Source: Tyto alba
Lineage: Eukaryota; Chordata; Aves; Strigiformes; Tytonidae
DNA length: 64,000 nt
Direction of reading: 5' to 3'
NCBI RefSeq assembly: GCF_018691265.1
Contig: NW_024881301.1
Span: 15,250,752-15,314,751, forward strand
Both the position numbers and the translations under genes were made by a program. The notes below the pieces were generated by a model. The model was given only the letters and a program-made list of their open reading frames with translations, was not told the origin of the DNA and made no database searches. The number at the start of each line of letters is the position of its first letter. The stretch's first letter is position 1. This document shows, one piece after another, positions 1-12,922 of the stretch.

Positions 1-1070
1 GCAGTTCCTCTTTCTTTACATCATCAGATTTTTTCCCTTTTCTTCTTTTCTGTTTTTATTTTGTCCTTATCAGGACTACTTTTCCCTATTGCCCCAATTT
101 TTGTTATCCGAAACATCTATTTCATCTCCACAGTACTAATTGGTCACTTTGGGATGGACAGTAACCCAGTAAAGCTCTGTAGAAATGCTGTGGTTAAAGC
201 TCTAATCCTCACCATGTTTAGACAACAGGCTTCTATCTAAAACTGAATTTATTGCAAAACTGCATTAAGAATTCACAGTTTGATCCATTTTTTATACCTT
301 CTGTATGATTTAACAGTAACCATCTTAATTATCCCACAATTACTCTCAAATCACTATGTTGGTTTTTTGTTTGTTTGTTTGTTTGTTTTTTCTTCAAAAG
401 CTTGAACTATTTAAGAAGAGATTTGGCCTATGAATAAACATTATGTCTCAGATCTGTAACCCATGGAAAGATATTTTTTTTACTCAAGGTGATTAGCCAG
501 TTTTTGGATAGCAGTTAGTGTTGGTATTTGTATTGTCCTGGTGACAGGTGAGAGCAATTCACAAAAACTAATTCATAGCCTGTAACAGACATCCTTAGTG
601 TCAGGAAATGGTCTTGTTCCTCAGAGTGGTCCAGGTTTACATCTCTTCTCCAGTCCTTGCCACGTCTCTCATTTTCTCTCCTCCATCTTTTCTTCTCTGA
701 CAGTAGAGACTGCACAGGCAGAGTATCTGCGAAGCTTTCACTGTTCATGCCTGAATCTGCAGGAAAACAATTACATCTGCTGAAGCTACCTTTACAATTT
801 TCTTAGGCTCAGCTGGGATTTCGTGGCTCTATACAATTGTTTGTTAAACTACTATAGCTAGAGAATGTAGTCTTATGTTTTCATAAGTCAAATGAACATC
901 AAATTCTTTAGGATCTGAACATACACCATGTTTATAATTATTTAGAAATTATGTTTACCTACAGACATCTACAGTCTGTTCCACAGTGCTATGCTACTCT
1001 CTAGATTATGCATTTTATTAGTATTATGATGTATTATTAGGTAAAGTATGTACCATTATCAATAATTATT
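1..1070. other. Gene-free AT-rich unique DNA
   Basis: I see no coding region. Open frames of 60-77 codons near 515-783 occur on both strands, match nothing I recognise and have no splice or promoter context. The only distinct element is a (GTTT)n microsatellite at about 366-390. Confidence 0.7.
366..390. repeat. (GTTT)n microsatellite
   Basis: Five or so consecutive GTTT units followed by a T run. It is a simple tetranucleotide repeat in otherwise unique DNA. Confidence 0.9.
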
Positions 1071-1309
1071 TAGATTAGATTTAAGGAAGAAGTTCTTCAC
1101 AGTGAGGGTGGTTAGACACTGGCACAGGTTGCCCAGAGAAGCTGTGGTGCTCCCTCCCTGGAAGGGTTCAAGGCCAGGTTGGACAGGGCTCTGAGCAACC
1201 TGGTCTGGTGGAAGGTGTCCCTGCCCGTGGCAGGTGGTTGGAAATAGATGATCTTTAAAGTCCCTTCCAACCCAAACCATTGTATGAATCTATGATTCTA
1301 TGATTCTAT
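1071..1309 (+). mobile_element. CR1 LINE, 3'-terminal fragment
   Basis: This is the 3' untranslated end of a CR1 non-LTR retrotransposon in sense orientation. The stretch from about 1086 to 1278 carries the conserved CR1 tail: a segment reading 'gtggttagacactggcac', then 'ggttgcccagag', then 'aaggccaggttggac', then the 'cccttccaacccaaacc' block. It closes with repeated ATTCTATG-type units at 1288-1309, the CR1 3' hallmark in place of a poly-A tail. Only about 240 bp remain of a roughly 4.5-kb element, which is the usual 5' truncation from incomplete target-primed reverse transcription. A 73-codon open frame on the opposite strand is an artefact of this repeat. The copy is non-autonomous and presumably inert. 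Confidence 0.95.
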
Positions 1310-2570
1310 TGTATTAGTAAAAAATGGAAGGGTTGGAGTACAGAGCATGAGCAGACAGATTAATTTAAGCAGTAAAAGCAGCAGAATCAGCAGATTAAAA
1401 GCGTAGTATCTCCATTACATGAAAAGGTCATATTCTACCTAAGGAGGTGGCTGCTTTCTAAATTGTTTCAGTAGTTATATATAGGAACAAATGACATTTT
1501 GCAGCATTGTAACTCATCACTGAAACCTGAACACACAGGACTGATATTGGTCTGTATAGGCAATTCCTATATGAAATATACCAGCTGTGCTTTATGCCTA
1601 AATTTCCTGTTTCCAAGGGAAGACCTTTGGCCCCTTCCAATCACTTAGACAGGGAACAGCTTTAGATCATTCCTGTTGCATTCATGGCTTCATATGAGTT
1701 ATCCTCAGCAATTTTTAGAGTTATGCTGGCCACTCATTACTAAGGCAAAGAATATTGGATCACAGCAAAATGCAGAAATTTGGAATTATGTATTTCTGTA
1801 GAAAGTTGAAATTTCCCAGTTGAAAATGTATGGAGTGTAAACATGGGTATGAACAGAGCTCTTATCAAAAGCTATATTTCTCTATTGGAAAATACTGATT
1901 TGCACACATCTGTTAACATTTCTTCAATATATATTTCAGTCTATTAAAGTAAAACATTATTTTTCTGTTGTACATACATACATATCTATTATAAATACAT
2001 ATGTTTATATATGACATCAGGTGTATGTTGACAGAATTACTGCTACCACAGTTATGAGAATCAAAGTCCCTTGAAATTATTTTGTTTCAGAATTTTTCAG
2101 TTTTTACCAGAAAAAATAATAAAATTGTTATTATTATTACTAAATTCTATATAAAATCATACAATATTTTCAATAATATTTCATCTGAAAACAAGATCAA
2201 ATAACCAAACATGACAGTCTTATCTGAGATTTTATTTTGTCAGAATTAATATCCAGTGAGGAACCCCCACATGTTAACAACATGTATTTCCAGGGGGAAA
2301 ATATTTTGTCACTAAAAGTTGTGGAAAAATCTATAGTTTGGGATATTGTTCACATGTACTTTATAAAATCTAATTTCTTACTGAATTAGTCAATTAAAAA
2401 AAAAAAACATCATACCAATAGTAGGAGGATTAACATATTTTTTTTTATCATAAATACATAAAACTAGGGAAAGTAAAACTGGTGAGCAAAACACTGAACT
2501 TCCTTTCATTAACTCTTCTCCAGCTCTGTCACATAATGATAAATTCTTTAAAGTCCTTATTGCCATGATG
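1310..2570. other. Gene-free AT-rich unique DNA
   Basis: AT-rich sequence with short homopolymer runs (A run near 2396, T run near 2440). No coding signal, RNA gene or recognised mobile element is visible. Confidence 0.65.
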
Positions 2571-2941
2571 ACTGCCACGGCCTTGAGGCACCTTCAGCCC
2601 TGCCTGGCCCTTCTCAGCCCTGGGGCTCCAGGCCCACGACCCCATTTCAGCCCCCTACGGCCACCAGCTCCAGCCCCACTGACACCTCATCATGGCCGGT
2701 CTCCAGCTCCTCGCAGCCCTGCCATGCCTCTGACACGGGCACACTTTCCTTCCAAGCCTTGGCCTGCCCCTGTCCCCTGGGAGGTGCCCGATGCCCTGAG
2801 GCAGCCCCGGTGCCCCCCATCTGCCTGCTCCTGGCTGGGGGTGGGATGGGCCATGGCTGCAGGCCCTGCCCTGGTGGAGCAGTGGGGAGCCCCCACGGCC
2901 CCCCTGGTAGTGCCTTTCTCACATCGAGAATGCAGAGGTGA
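2571..2941. other. GC-rich island of unknown origin
   Basis: This segment of about 370 bp is rich in G, C and CpG (about ten CpG dinucleotides) and stands out sharply from AT-rich flanks. A 126-codon frame on + and a 107-codon frame on - are both open. That is what GC-rich sequence does by chance, and the products are low-complexity, rich in Pro, Ala and Gly, with no motif I recognise. The direct repeat ATGATG occurs at both edges (2565-2570 and 2942-2947), so it could be an inserted fragment with a 6-bp duplication. It could equally be a mobile-element remnant or a host CpG-rich element. I cannot classify it. Confidence 0.5.
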
Positions 2942-2947
2942 ATGATG

Positions 2948-4266
2948 TCAAAACTACCTGCACAGAGCAATTGCTGTGTACCTGACGAAGCAAACGAAGT
3001 GTTTGTAGCATCTTCTCAGGCTTTTTAGTTCTGCAGTGCTCTGGATGAAAAGGATCTTCACTATGAGCCTCATCAGTCTTACGAGTGCTCATAAGATCCT
3101 GTCAGGTACATATTTCAAAATGCTGCAGGAACTGGACTGCATTTCCAGGGAAAATACATGTCAAACCTTATCTTTCTGTAAATGGTTTATCCTATTCCTA
3201 TTCAACAGTGGATTATGACTTAGTTATCCTTAATTATTTTCTAAAAAGAACACCTGAAAATTCAAAAGAAACCCCCCAATATCTGCCTTAGTCTTTTTTT
3301 CCGAACATTTTTTCTAGTAGTGCTGTTTGTTTTAATTTCTGAATTCCTTAATGTAAACTCTGGCAGTATAGCTCAATTAACAGATCTTGGGTAGTTTTGT
3401 AACAGATACAATAATTCTCTAGCGGCATATATTCTCCCTCTCTTTGCCTCTCCCACGATATATATGGCCTCCCTTTATATGTATGTTTATATGAATATAT
3501 TAATTGGCTATACATACATGCTTATATTTTATTTTTATTTTTATTTTTTAACTGTTGACAGTTCTGGGCCTCATAGGAAGAATAGCTCTTTTCAGGAACG
3601 AAGAATGCCATTTTACTGATAATGTAGGAGTGTAACTGCAACTGTACAACATCTCTTCCTTTCTGATTCTACACTAGACAAATATGTTTCCATCTAATAA
3701 TGAGGATTTATGATCACTGAGACAAAAAGCTGAAATATGACAGTGAGTAACATGGCCAAGTAGAATACACTGAGACAGAAATTCAGCATGCAAATAGCTA
3801 TATCAGAAGCTAGACGTATTCACAAGGTCTGTGCAGATGCTGAGTGGTACTATCAGGGCCAATAACTGCAGGACAACTTCACAAGGAAGACCACTGGGAT
3901 GTTAAAAGCACTCAACTTTTCCATAAGGCAGAGTTACCTAAGAATCAACAGCCTGGGGAACCCATCCCAAGCCCTTGGCTTCCTGTAGGAATTTGTGCTC
4001 TGGAGGTGACAGCTGAATTCTAGTTAGTACGGGAATTCCTGAAATCTTTGAACCTTGCATTGAACCTAGAAAAGCCACTGTGGCTCCTTGCCCTGAAGAA
4101 ACATGATGGAGGAGCACAGCCTGTCTGGCACAGCTTTCCCCAGCCTGCGGACCCCAGAAATCTGCCAGAAATCCAGGCAGGATTTGCTGTCTTCCATCTG
4201 GCTGGTTCAAAGTTTAACCATCTGGGCAAAGAAACCCTTAGTTCCCTTCTTTTTAGCTTCTTTTAC
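2948..4266. other. Gene-free unique DNA
   Basis: No recognisable coding or mobile sequence. Short dinucleotide-like AT stretches occur near 3460-3540. Open frames of 60-99 codons on both strands near 3938-4347 have no recognisable product. Confidence 0.6.
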
Positions 4267-4341
4267 AGAGAAAAAAACCCAAAACAACAAAAAACAAAAC
4301 AAAACAAAACAAAAAAAAACCCAAACCAAACCCAAACCCCA
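4267..4341. repeat. A-rich low-complexity tract, (AAAAC)n/(CAAA)n-like
   Basis: About 75 bp made almost only of A and C on the + strand, with degenerate AAAAC and CCAAA units. The C-rich end reads 'ccaaacccaaacccc'. A similar tract lies at 12779-12902, and a complementary T/G-rich one at 58563-58633. Confidence 0.85.
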
Positions 4342-6255
4342 AAGTGACTTAAACACTACTAAAAGAAGTTTAAAATGAATGCAGTAGTGTGCCCATCAAA
4401 TATACTCAGCTCAAATCGTGGTACTTTGACTTATTTGTATTGCCTGTTCATTCTGACATTCACCACCAGGACTAATAAAATGTTTGGCATTCCTTGTTTC
4501 TAATGTGGACATCAAACATTAGGTCGCTAGAAGTTGGGGGATACTTTCTGTCTGTTGCAGACATTCTGATTTAACTGCAGGCTCTGTGCCTGGCTTTGTC
4601 TTTGTGAGGATCTATCACTTGGGAAATCTGCCCACATGTTGCCCTTTTACAAGTTTCCCAGGCATTTTTCAGGCCAGAAATGTTCTTACAAAGTGGGTGC
4701 TTTTCTATTTTGACACTCTCTGCATCAGAATACAGGCAAGGTTGTGACATGAAGCTGACTGATGGTCTGCTAACTTTTGTTCAAATTGTTGGGGAGCCTA
4801 GGATGCCTGTGTGCATAGCTCTAGGGCAGCCCACACTGAAGACTGTTTTGCGTATACAAGATTTCCTGCATGGAACTGGGAATTTGGCCAACTTGAGATT
4901 TTTGATTCCTCAAACTGGACACAGGAAATCTTAGGATGTTAGATGGAGAAACTTGGATATTGTAATTTTGAAAGGATGAATACACTTTGTAAAACTGACA
5001 ATCGCATCACTTTAGAGGAAAACTAGTTCGGATAGGAAAATGCTATCGTTGTAAGAACAAACATGGGTAGCTGCTATGATTTAAAAGATAAACCATATTA
5101 AAGCAGTAACTGTTCACAAGTCTAAATTTATGCAGTACTGCAGTGCCAAGAAGATGTGGCACTAGTCAGAAATGTGGGCTCCCTGGGGAGACAATTCCTG
5201 TCTTGTGGAGAGAAAGAACCACAGTTACAAAGACCAAATCAGCAGTATGCTGGAGAGATATTGAGATTGGGGGTGATGAGAGAGTCATTGTCCTGGTTCG
5301 GGCTGGAATAGAGTTCATGTTGTGGACAATTCGTAACAAAGGAGTAATCTATAAACAAAAAGAAATGGCACCTGTATCTACATCATGCATAAATGCTCAT
5401 GTAAATACTCTGATTGTAAACTCTGCTTATTGCATGTACGGCAAGACTGCTGGGAGGATGCTGAAGGTTTGTGTAGGGGCCCTTAAAATATAGTCTGGGT
5501 GACCTCATTGTCTATACACCCCCACAAAAGCAAGGTTTAAATTCAATTTTAAGGAAAGCTAACACTTTTAATTCTGTTTTAAAGTTCTGTTTTAAAGTAA
5601 TTTCTTACCTGGCAGATGGGTAATTTTGTCTTCATTTACATCTGTTGAGGTGCAAATTAATTTTCACTCCACACTGCAAGTTATCCCTTTTTGTAACAGA
5701 AATTGAAACAGTAAGATATAAATTCACTTCTATGCTAGGACAATGCTTTTACTGAATATAGAAATATGTTGGACTCTGCAAATGCAGAATTGTTTTGAGT
5801 CTGTGCTATTCTAATATATCCTAAATATACCCAGAGGGTAAAAAATTATTTGTATGGGTGATTGAATGTTTAATATTTTTTACTTATATTAGAAAGAAAT
5901 TATACTTTGTTATATTATTATATTAATATTACCTAATATAGTTACTTTTAGATGGAAGTTAGTTGTTTCTGGAAGTGATCATGCAATTGATAGTATGCAG
6001 AAAGCAACTTTCTCTTTGAAATGGTTGTCAGTTATGATTAATTATATATTTTTACATGCACTTTGTCATATGGCATTATTATTAAAATGTCATGTAACAT
6101 TTTTGCATCATAAATATCTGCTATTGTGTAGACAATCCAAGTTATTTGCTGTTCTGCTTCAAAATGTGTCCTATTTCTCAGTTACATAGTTTAGCATTAA
6201 AAAAATGAAATTTCAAAGTTTAAACTTGCACTATTTAGAAAGGTTAAAATTTTTT
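4342..6255. other. Unique DNA with no recognised gene
   Basis: The longest open frame (5143-5493, 116 codons, +) includes the LTR-end fragment at 5289-5321, so it is not a conserved reading frame. No other gene evidence is visible. Confidence 0.6.
5289..5321 (+). mobile_element. Fragment of an ERV LTR 5' end (family B-like)
   Basis: These 33 bp match the first 33 bp of the family B LTR at 30740 at 29 positions, starting with TGTCCTGG and including 'ggctggaatagagttcat'. The similarity stops abruptly and the following sequence is unlike the rest of that LTR. It may be a deleted LTR relic or the start of a related, diverged LTR. It is short, so the assignment is moderate. Confidence 0.45.
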
Positions 6256-6363
<108 letters not shown>

Positions 6364-8101
6364 CAAATTTCATAAGTAATTTACTTTTATTCAAGAAATG
6401 TTCTAAGAATAATTGTTTTCAGTATAGATTTTATTTATTGTCATATATTTTTCATAATGGTATGGTGCTGAAAATAATATTACAAGAAATTCAAAACAAA
6501 ATCAATTGATGCAAGAATGGGATAAGAAAATGTGTTGTTTTTTTTTTTTTTCCTCTAACCAATTTGGTCTTACAATATCCATAAACTAAAAGTGCATGAG
6601 TAGTTTTGTAAATTAACATTAATTAGAAGCACAACATTTGACACATTTAAAAAAATACTCTATTTTTCCAGAAAATTAAATGCATTTGTAACTTTGTGAA
6701 TACTGAAAATACTAAAACATATATTAAATTAAGCTTATGATTTTAATTAATTACACTAGCATACCAGAAATTGAATGCTTTCTCAGAGGATAAATGCACT
6801 CTGTAGCCCTGACAGCATAGCTGGCACAGGCAAACAATACCTTTTTATAAATAGAAACAGCTTTTAGTAACACAGATGCCAATGAAAATTACTTGTAATT
6901 TTACGTAAATCATTGAGCATACATTCCTTCTATCAGAATAAGTAGCAGGGATTCTGGGCCCTGCATCCATTAAAATTTTCATCAGGCAGACATGCTAAAT
7001 AGTAATGGTTATTTTATTGAAGAATGTAGAAAAATCTTAAAATTAAAAATTATACAAAACAAAAGTAATTATTGACTCTGAAAGACACTTAAATATTGTT
7101 ATAGATATAACCAATATTGTATGTGTACTGTTATCAGATATATATTTAGAATATATGTAAATAGTCCACAAATCATGCTGCAAACATATGAGATCTTCAA
7201 ATAAAATGGTACCAGTTCTAAAGAATTACACAATCTTATGTCTGTCTTTGATTTATTGCCTTTTGCTGTTGGAATTTGTTTTGAACTGGATCAATCCTGT
7301 CAACAGTTGTCCTATTCTTTATAGGCTCTGTAAATAATAAAATCTAAATACATTTATAGTTACCCAGCTTGTCATATATAGCTGGTGAGCAATCTATTTC
7401 TGGTGAGAAATAAAGAAAAAGGACATATTTTCAAGGACTTCTATTTGATTTGTATTTGTTGCTGCCTTTGGCTTCAGCACAGCAAAACATCCAAACACGT
7501 TTCATTGCTTCCCTGAATTGAGGTCTTAGAAAATAATTTTCCGCTTTTGAAGAAGTGTAAGAGCGAACCTTAGGAAGAATTGTTTTTCTTTTTTATTCCC
7601 AATTCCAAGTGCACATACTCTCTATTCTAGTTAGAAAATTCATGCAATAAAAATGCATGAAACATATTTGAATATCTTAAATTTGGCCAGGTCAAAAATG
7701 AATATCCACAGTGAAAGTTACTTCTTAAAAATTCCCTTGAAAATTCAGTCATCTTACTAACTGTTGTGCTGAGGTTTTTAGAAATGGGGTATAAGCATTT
7801 TTGTAAGAGGAATGTGAACTCTATTAACTGCTTCTTTGAGAAAATTTTTCCTGAGAACACTTCCACAGTAGTAGATTTTGGCTATGTTCTGCCTGAAAAA
7901 AACAGTAGACTGATGAATGAATGCTTCAAGAAACACTTAGTAAATGAAAACATTTTCAGTTTGCAATAAAATTTTGGATACAACCTAATAACTGCTGTCA
8001 GTGGTGCTCTGTCTATAATATATAATATTTACACCCATTATACCCATCAGGAGAAGCGTAGCAAGCAGGTTGAGTAAAGTGATTTTCCTCTTCTCCTCTG
8101 C
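6364..8101. other. Gene-free AT-rich unique DNA
   Basis: Very AT-rich, with a T15 run near 6538. Open frames of 67-79 codons on both strands near 7627-7969 overlap each other and show no recognisable product. Confidence 0.65.
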
Positions 8102-8607
8102 TTGTGTGAGACCCCAGCATAAGACAGACATGGACTTGCTTGAGTCAGCTCAGAGGAGGGCCACAAAGATGATTGAGTGGCTGGAGAACCTCCTTTATGA
8201 GGCCAGGCTGAGAGAGTTGGGTTTTTTCAGCCTGGAGAAGAGAAGGCTCTGGGGAGACCTTATAGCAGCCTTCTAGTACTTAAAGGGGGCCTACAGGAAA
8301 GATGGGGAGGGACTCTTTATCAGGGAGTGAAGTGATAAGATGAGGTGTAATGGTTTTAAACTGAAAATTCAGATTTAGATTAGCTATAAGGAAGAAATTA
8401 TTTGCTGTGAGGGTGGTTAGACACTGGCACAGGTTGCCCAGAGAGTCTGTGGCTGCCCCCTCCCTGGAAGGGTTCAAGGCCAGGTTGGACGGGGCTTTGA
8501 GCAACCTGGTCTGGTGGAAGGTGTCCCTGCCCATGGCAACAGGGTTGGAACTAGATGGTCTTTAAGATCCCTTCCAACCCAAACCATTCTATAATTCTGT
8601 GATTTCT
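8102..8607 (+). mobile_element. CR1 LINE, 5'-truncated copy in sense orientation
   Basis: The first 180 bp encode the C-terminal end of CR1 ORF2. The frame at 8070-8276 reads RPQHKTDMDLLESAQRRATK, the tail that follows the reverse-transcriptase domain in bird CR1 copies. The 3' untranslated region follows, with the same conserved blocks as the copy at 1071 ('gtggttagacactggcac', 'ggttggacggggctttgagc', 'cccttccaacccaaacc'). It ends in degenerate ATTCTGTG-type units near 8590-8607. The element is 5'-truncated and cannot move itself. Confidence 0.95.
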
Positions 8608-11600
8608 GTTACTATGGTCAGAACAGTTATAACCACAGTAACTATTTCTTTCAGAAATCTAGTTTATTTCAGTGTGGATTTTTTTGTCAGTGAAGAACTT
8701 GAATCTTTTTTTTTTTTTTTTACATGATGTCCTGAAACCGTTAATATAGCTGAAGAATATGTATTTACTTTTGTTATTAAGAATTCTATTTTCCTTGCAG
8801 AAAAATGGTCATGGTGGTGAACTGGAGTGCTCCACCAACATGAAGAGTGTTCTCTTTAGCCAGTGTCAGTGGCATGTGCAGTAGACAAATTTTTGGCCTT
8901 CCTGCGTAAACTGTGGTCAGATCATATAACATTTAACCATAGAACCAAGACCAATAGCATGTCTTGCATCTTTCATAAAGTTTCATTCTCTGTGCCCTGA
9001 ATATGAATGCATATTATCGGACCTATATGCTCTTACAAAGCTCAGAATTTTGACCCATACTGTCAGGCTGGAATTCCTGAAATTGATTTTGCATTATGCT
9101 TACTTTAAAGAATCAAACTGGTTCTTGCCAAACTGGTTGCTGGTATGTCAGTGTTTTGTGCTGAAATACTCAAATTGTTAGAACTGTATAACTGGTCCCA
9201 CTATGTCATTCCTTCACAGGCTTTTTCTCACATACTACCAATTTACTAAGGAGACATTCAGACTTCTAGCACTCCTGTACATACGAGGAAGGAAAAATGG
9301 AAAAAGGAGTATGGGTAGTGACATACATTTGGAGACCAATCTGCTCTAGAAACCCTGAACATTAGCTGAACCTAAAATTAGTGGTAATGATGTCAATAAT
9401 AAAGATATGTAGTATGTGGTTTGTAGTATGATTGTTGCATTAACTTGGATTGCTTATCATGTCCTTTCAGTAAAGGATGAAATGACAAAATTGATATTTA
9501 CATAATAAATTACTGGTTTTGGAGTTTATAATTTATGGGCAATCTGGCTCTTCCCAGAATAGATGTAAATTCTCAGTTCAGTAACATAGTAACTTATCCA
9601 AATCAATAAAAGAGGGGGAAAAAACCTGAACAAAAATCTGTTTCTTTTCTGCAACGTTTTAAACCTTTTTTTAAAGAATACTGTTTTAAGGTACAGAAGT
9701 CTGGAATGGAGGTTTATTGTATAAGTGTGCATGTACGTTTTGAAAAGAATAATTTACAAAACCTTTGGTCTATAAAAAGTTCTCACAGAAAGAGAAAAAA
9801 GCTGTAAAATAAAAGTATCAGAATGTCTGCTTTAAATATCACTTTAAAGTATTTTATGTGTCCACTACAGTTTTGTTCAAGTTTTAGTTGAAGGCATATG
9901 AAATCAGATTTTTAAACAAGTCCTCCTGTGATTATTTGTATCAAATTGTGTATTTCAAATTAAACAGTGACAGGAAGAGCTAAAAGAGCCAAATTTGACT
10001 TAAATGTATTACAGACAGAGAATGAGTGAAACCATATGGAAACATAGGACTTAATACTGGGATGTGCAGAATAAGATTTTGCCAACTAAATGGGAACTTC
10101 ACTCTGGCTGTAAATCACATCTATGGCTCAAAAGGCAACAGGATTAGGATGAGAGGCACAGGGCAGTTAAACCTTTACCTACTGTTTTCCCTTCCTGGAG
10201 GAGGGCTTACGATATTTTGTTGTAGTGCTTTATAACATGAGCACGAAGTAAACCAGAATTTTTTCTTACTTTGTGAAAATATTTGTGTAATTGTGAAATC
10301 TTTAATTCTCCAGAAATGTATGTTATGCCAAAATTATTAGTACCAATTGCTTTTAGGATTGCAGCACAGAAGTCTGAAAAACCTTAAAGGTTTAGCTCAT
10401 GCTGATTTTCACAAGCTGACACTTCTCATGTCATTTTTATGGTGAGAGAAGTTAGTTAATCTGTGATTTTTATTACTAATTGGACATTTAACTTGATAAA
10501 CTGCAGCTAACCTTTTTCTGAGATGGCTTCCCTTCTCTGAGTTGCTCCCTGTTACATCTCAAAGATCTGGTGAAAAGGAGTAGCTGTCACTGTTATGCCA
10601 AAATGTGGGTGTTCCTGCAGAGATTAAGTCAATGGTTTCTTCTTGAAGACAAGGGCAAAAGAGAATGTTACAAGCTATGTAACACTAGCAGGGCAACACG
10701 TTTAAAAAAATAATTTAGTATTAAAAATCTAAAAAACCTCAATCATCATCATCATCATCATCTTTTGGAAACATGGGGATTTAGGGAGGACTTGCAAGTT
10801 TTACAGTTGTATAAAACATACAAACACTCATAATAACAACCAAGCACCAAATTCAAGCTTTTTTTAAGTGGGATTTGAAGACTAATATGAAGATTTCATG
10901 GCCTAAAAAAATAACCATCCAGAGTAAACTTAGGGAATTTTGTATGTACATGTCACATCTCTCTTTGAGCACCATCCTCGTGATGTCAACATTTTTTGAC
11001 TTTTCATTTACCAGTTTCTTATACAGTGTCCTGAAACAAGCCTAATAGGAATGGATGTTTTTATTGTAACTTAGTCCTTGTTTTGTGGGGAGCAAAGCAA
11101 ACCAGAACAAATAACATTCCCATAAGCCTTTTGATATGTATAAGCTGTTTGGATTGTGATTTAAGCAGTATTGAAATGTTATGCCTCTTTCTGCTAAATT
11201 AGAAATCTAAATGCAAAATCACAGGCTGCAGGGGCAACATTTTTTTGACATACTACAGGGAGCTTTGTCTGCCAGTCAACTATCTTGATTATTTGTGTGT
11301 CAGACATTTCTTTCATACTGTAAACCATCAAAAAGTCCAACAATATGTATTAGACTTTTTCTGCTGCTACACCTTTTAAGGTCTAGATTAATCTATTCTT
11401 CTGTATACACTTAAATGAATCAGAGAAATAGAAATTTCTCATGTAAGAGGTGAGAAATACTTGTGAGTGATTAGATGTATGTTCATGAAGCAAATTCTAT
11501 TACTGAGCTATTGTGGAACTTGTTATAAACTCACAGTAGTAGAATAGGATCATACAGGATCATTTCATCATTTCTACATAACAGCCAGACTTACTTGTGT

Positions 11601-12778
11601 CAGCTGTGGTCTCAGTTAAAGACATACTTACTAATTATTTTTTCAAAAAGAATATTTATGTATGATATTTTCATTCTAAATATCCTGCTGTAATTAATTT
11701 ATCAATACAGGTTTTATTTCATATCCTGCTCATCTGATCATCTCAGTCTTCCTTCTGAACACAAATTATTCTATGGTTAATATGGTTATAGACTAATCAA
11801 AATTAATTTAAATCTCTTCTAAAAACCCCTACCTTATCTCTAAATAAAGAATTTAATTATAGGTAATGACTAGAATGTCATTTAAGTTGCAAATTGCTTG
11901 ATTTGTATTTTGCTTAGTGGCTGGGGGAGAAAAAGGTTTTCTTTATCTCTGCCTTAATCATTGTTAAATCCTCCTAAGACTCAGAGCTTTGCAGGCAAAT
12001 TCAGATGTAAAAGAAATAAAATATTTGGAAATCCACAAATCCTTATAGAGAATATAAGACACCTAACCTTGGTGAGGATCCAACTGCCAGCACTCGCCGC
12101 TTGTCTACCAGATCTCATTCTGTCACTCCATCTGAAACCAGTGGTCCTGATACCCTTGCAGCAGCAGCAGCAGCAACTTGTGTCCTTGATTGTTCACTTC
12201 TGTGACACTTTGTTGTCACTGTTCTTGGGAAAGCTTTTAAATAGAAAGTGAACAGGAAAGACAATCTTTCTCTTTTCTTTTCAAAGTCAATTCTTAGGGA
12301 AATACCTATTGATGTAGTCTGCTCTCATTACTTCTGCTGGACATTCCTGCATAACTTCAAGAGGATGACTTACAGTTTTGTATTAAGTTCCAGTCTCACT
12401 TGCAAATGGACTGGGTGCATTGTTGGTTGTACAGTTTGATCTTTCTACATTCAAATCTAAGAAATGTATTTCATCCTCGAAGTGTATATATAATGGAAAA
12501 ATCTGACAGGCAGGATGCTGGTAAAAGGGAGGTCAGTGGAATATTTCTGGGAATCAAAGCCAGCCTGAGGTCAGTGGGGATTTATGTCTGCTGACTCTTA
12601 ATGATACTTCATATAGTTTCTCAATGGAAATGGTATCCACTAGCATCAGAACAACATGCTCTCATTATAACATGTATACAGGGTAGCTAAAATATGAGAT
12701 GATAAAAAAAGAAGAGAGAACTATATATTGCTAGGAAATCTAGAATTTCTCCCAAAGAATCTATATTTGTATAACAAA
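8608..12778. other. Gene-free AT-rich unique DNA
   Basis: About 4.2 kb with no recognised transposon or gene. It holds a T run near 8707 and a short (CAT)6 array at about 10742-10762. A CAG run near 12162-12173 falls in a 96-codon open frame (11961-12251, +) that I do not recognise. Confidence 0.65.
10742..10762. repeat. (CAT)n microsatellite
   Basis: About six consecutive ATC/CAT units in unique DNA. Confidence 0.85.
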
Positions 12779-12922
12779 GTAGAAAATAAAAAAAATAATA
12801 AAAAAAAAAAAAACAAAACAAAAAAACCCAACAAACAAAGAAACAAACAAAAAACCCCCAAAAAACCAAACACAAACACAACAACAAAAAAAATAACCCA
12901 CTTTTTTTTTTTTTTTTTTTAA
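12779..12922. repeat. A-rich low-complexity tract ending in a T19-20 run
   Basis: About 120 bp of A-rich sequence with AAAAC and CAAA units is followed at about 12902-12920 by a T run. The juxtaposed A-rich and T runs could fold back on each other. Opposing 64-66 codon frames here are low-complexity (Lys/Asn/Thr or Phe/Leu) and are not genes. Confidence 0.85.

Noticed and set aside
1059..1280. 73-codon minus-strand frame, with similar ones at 8280-8534 (-) and 20840-21064 (+)
   Set aside because: All three are the antisense of CR1 3' ends, which is why they resemble each other. They are not a gene family.
2565..2970. 126-codon + frame and 107-codon - frame
   Set aside because: GC-rich sequence gives long frames by chance. 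The products are low-complexity and unrecognised.
5143..5493. 116-codon + frame
   Set aside because: It includes an LTR-end fragment and matches no family I know.
12728..12922. Lys/Asn/Thr-rich frame of 64 codons
   Set aside because: It is a translation of an A-rich low-complexity tract.
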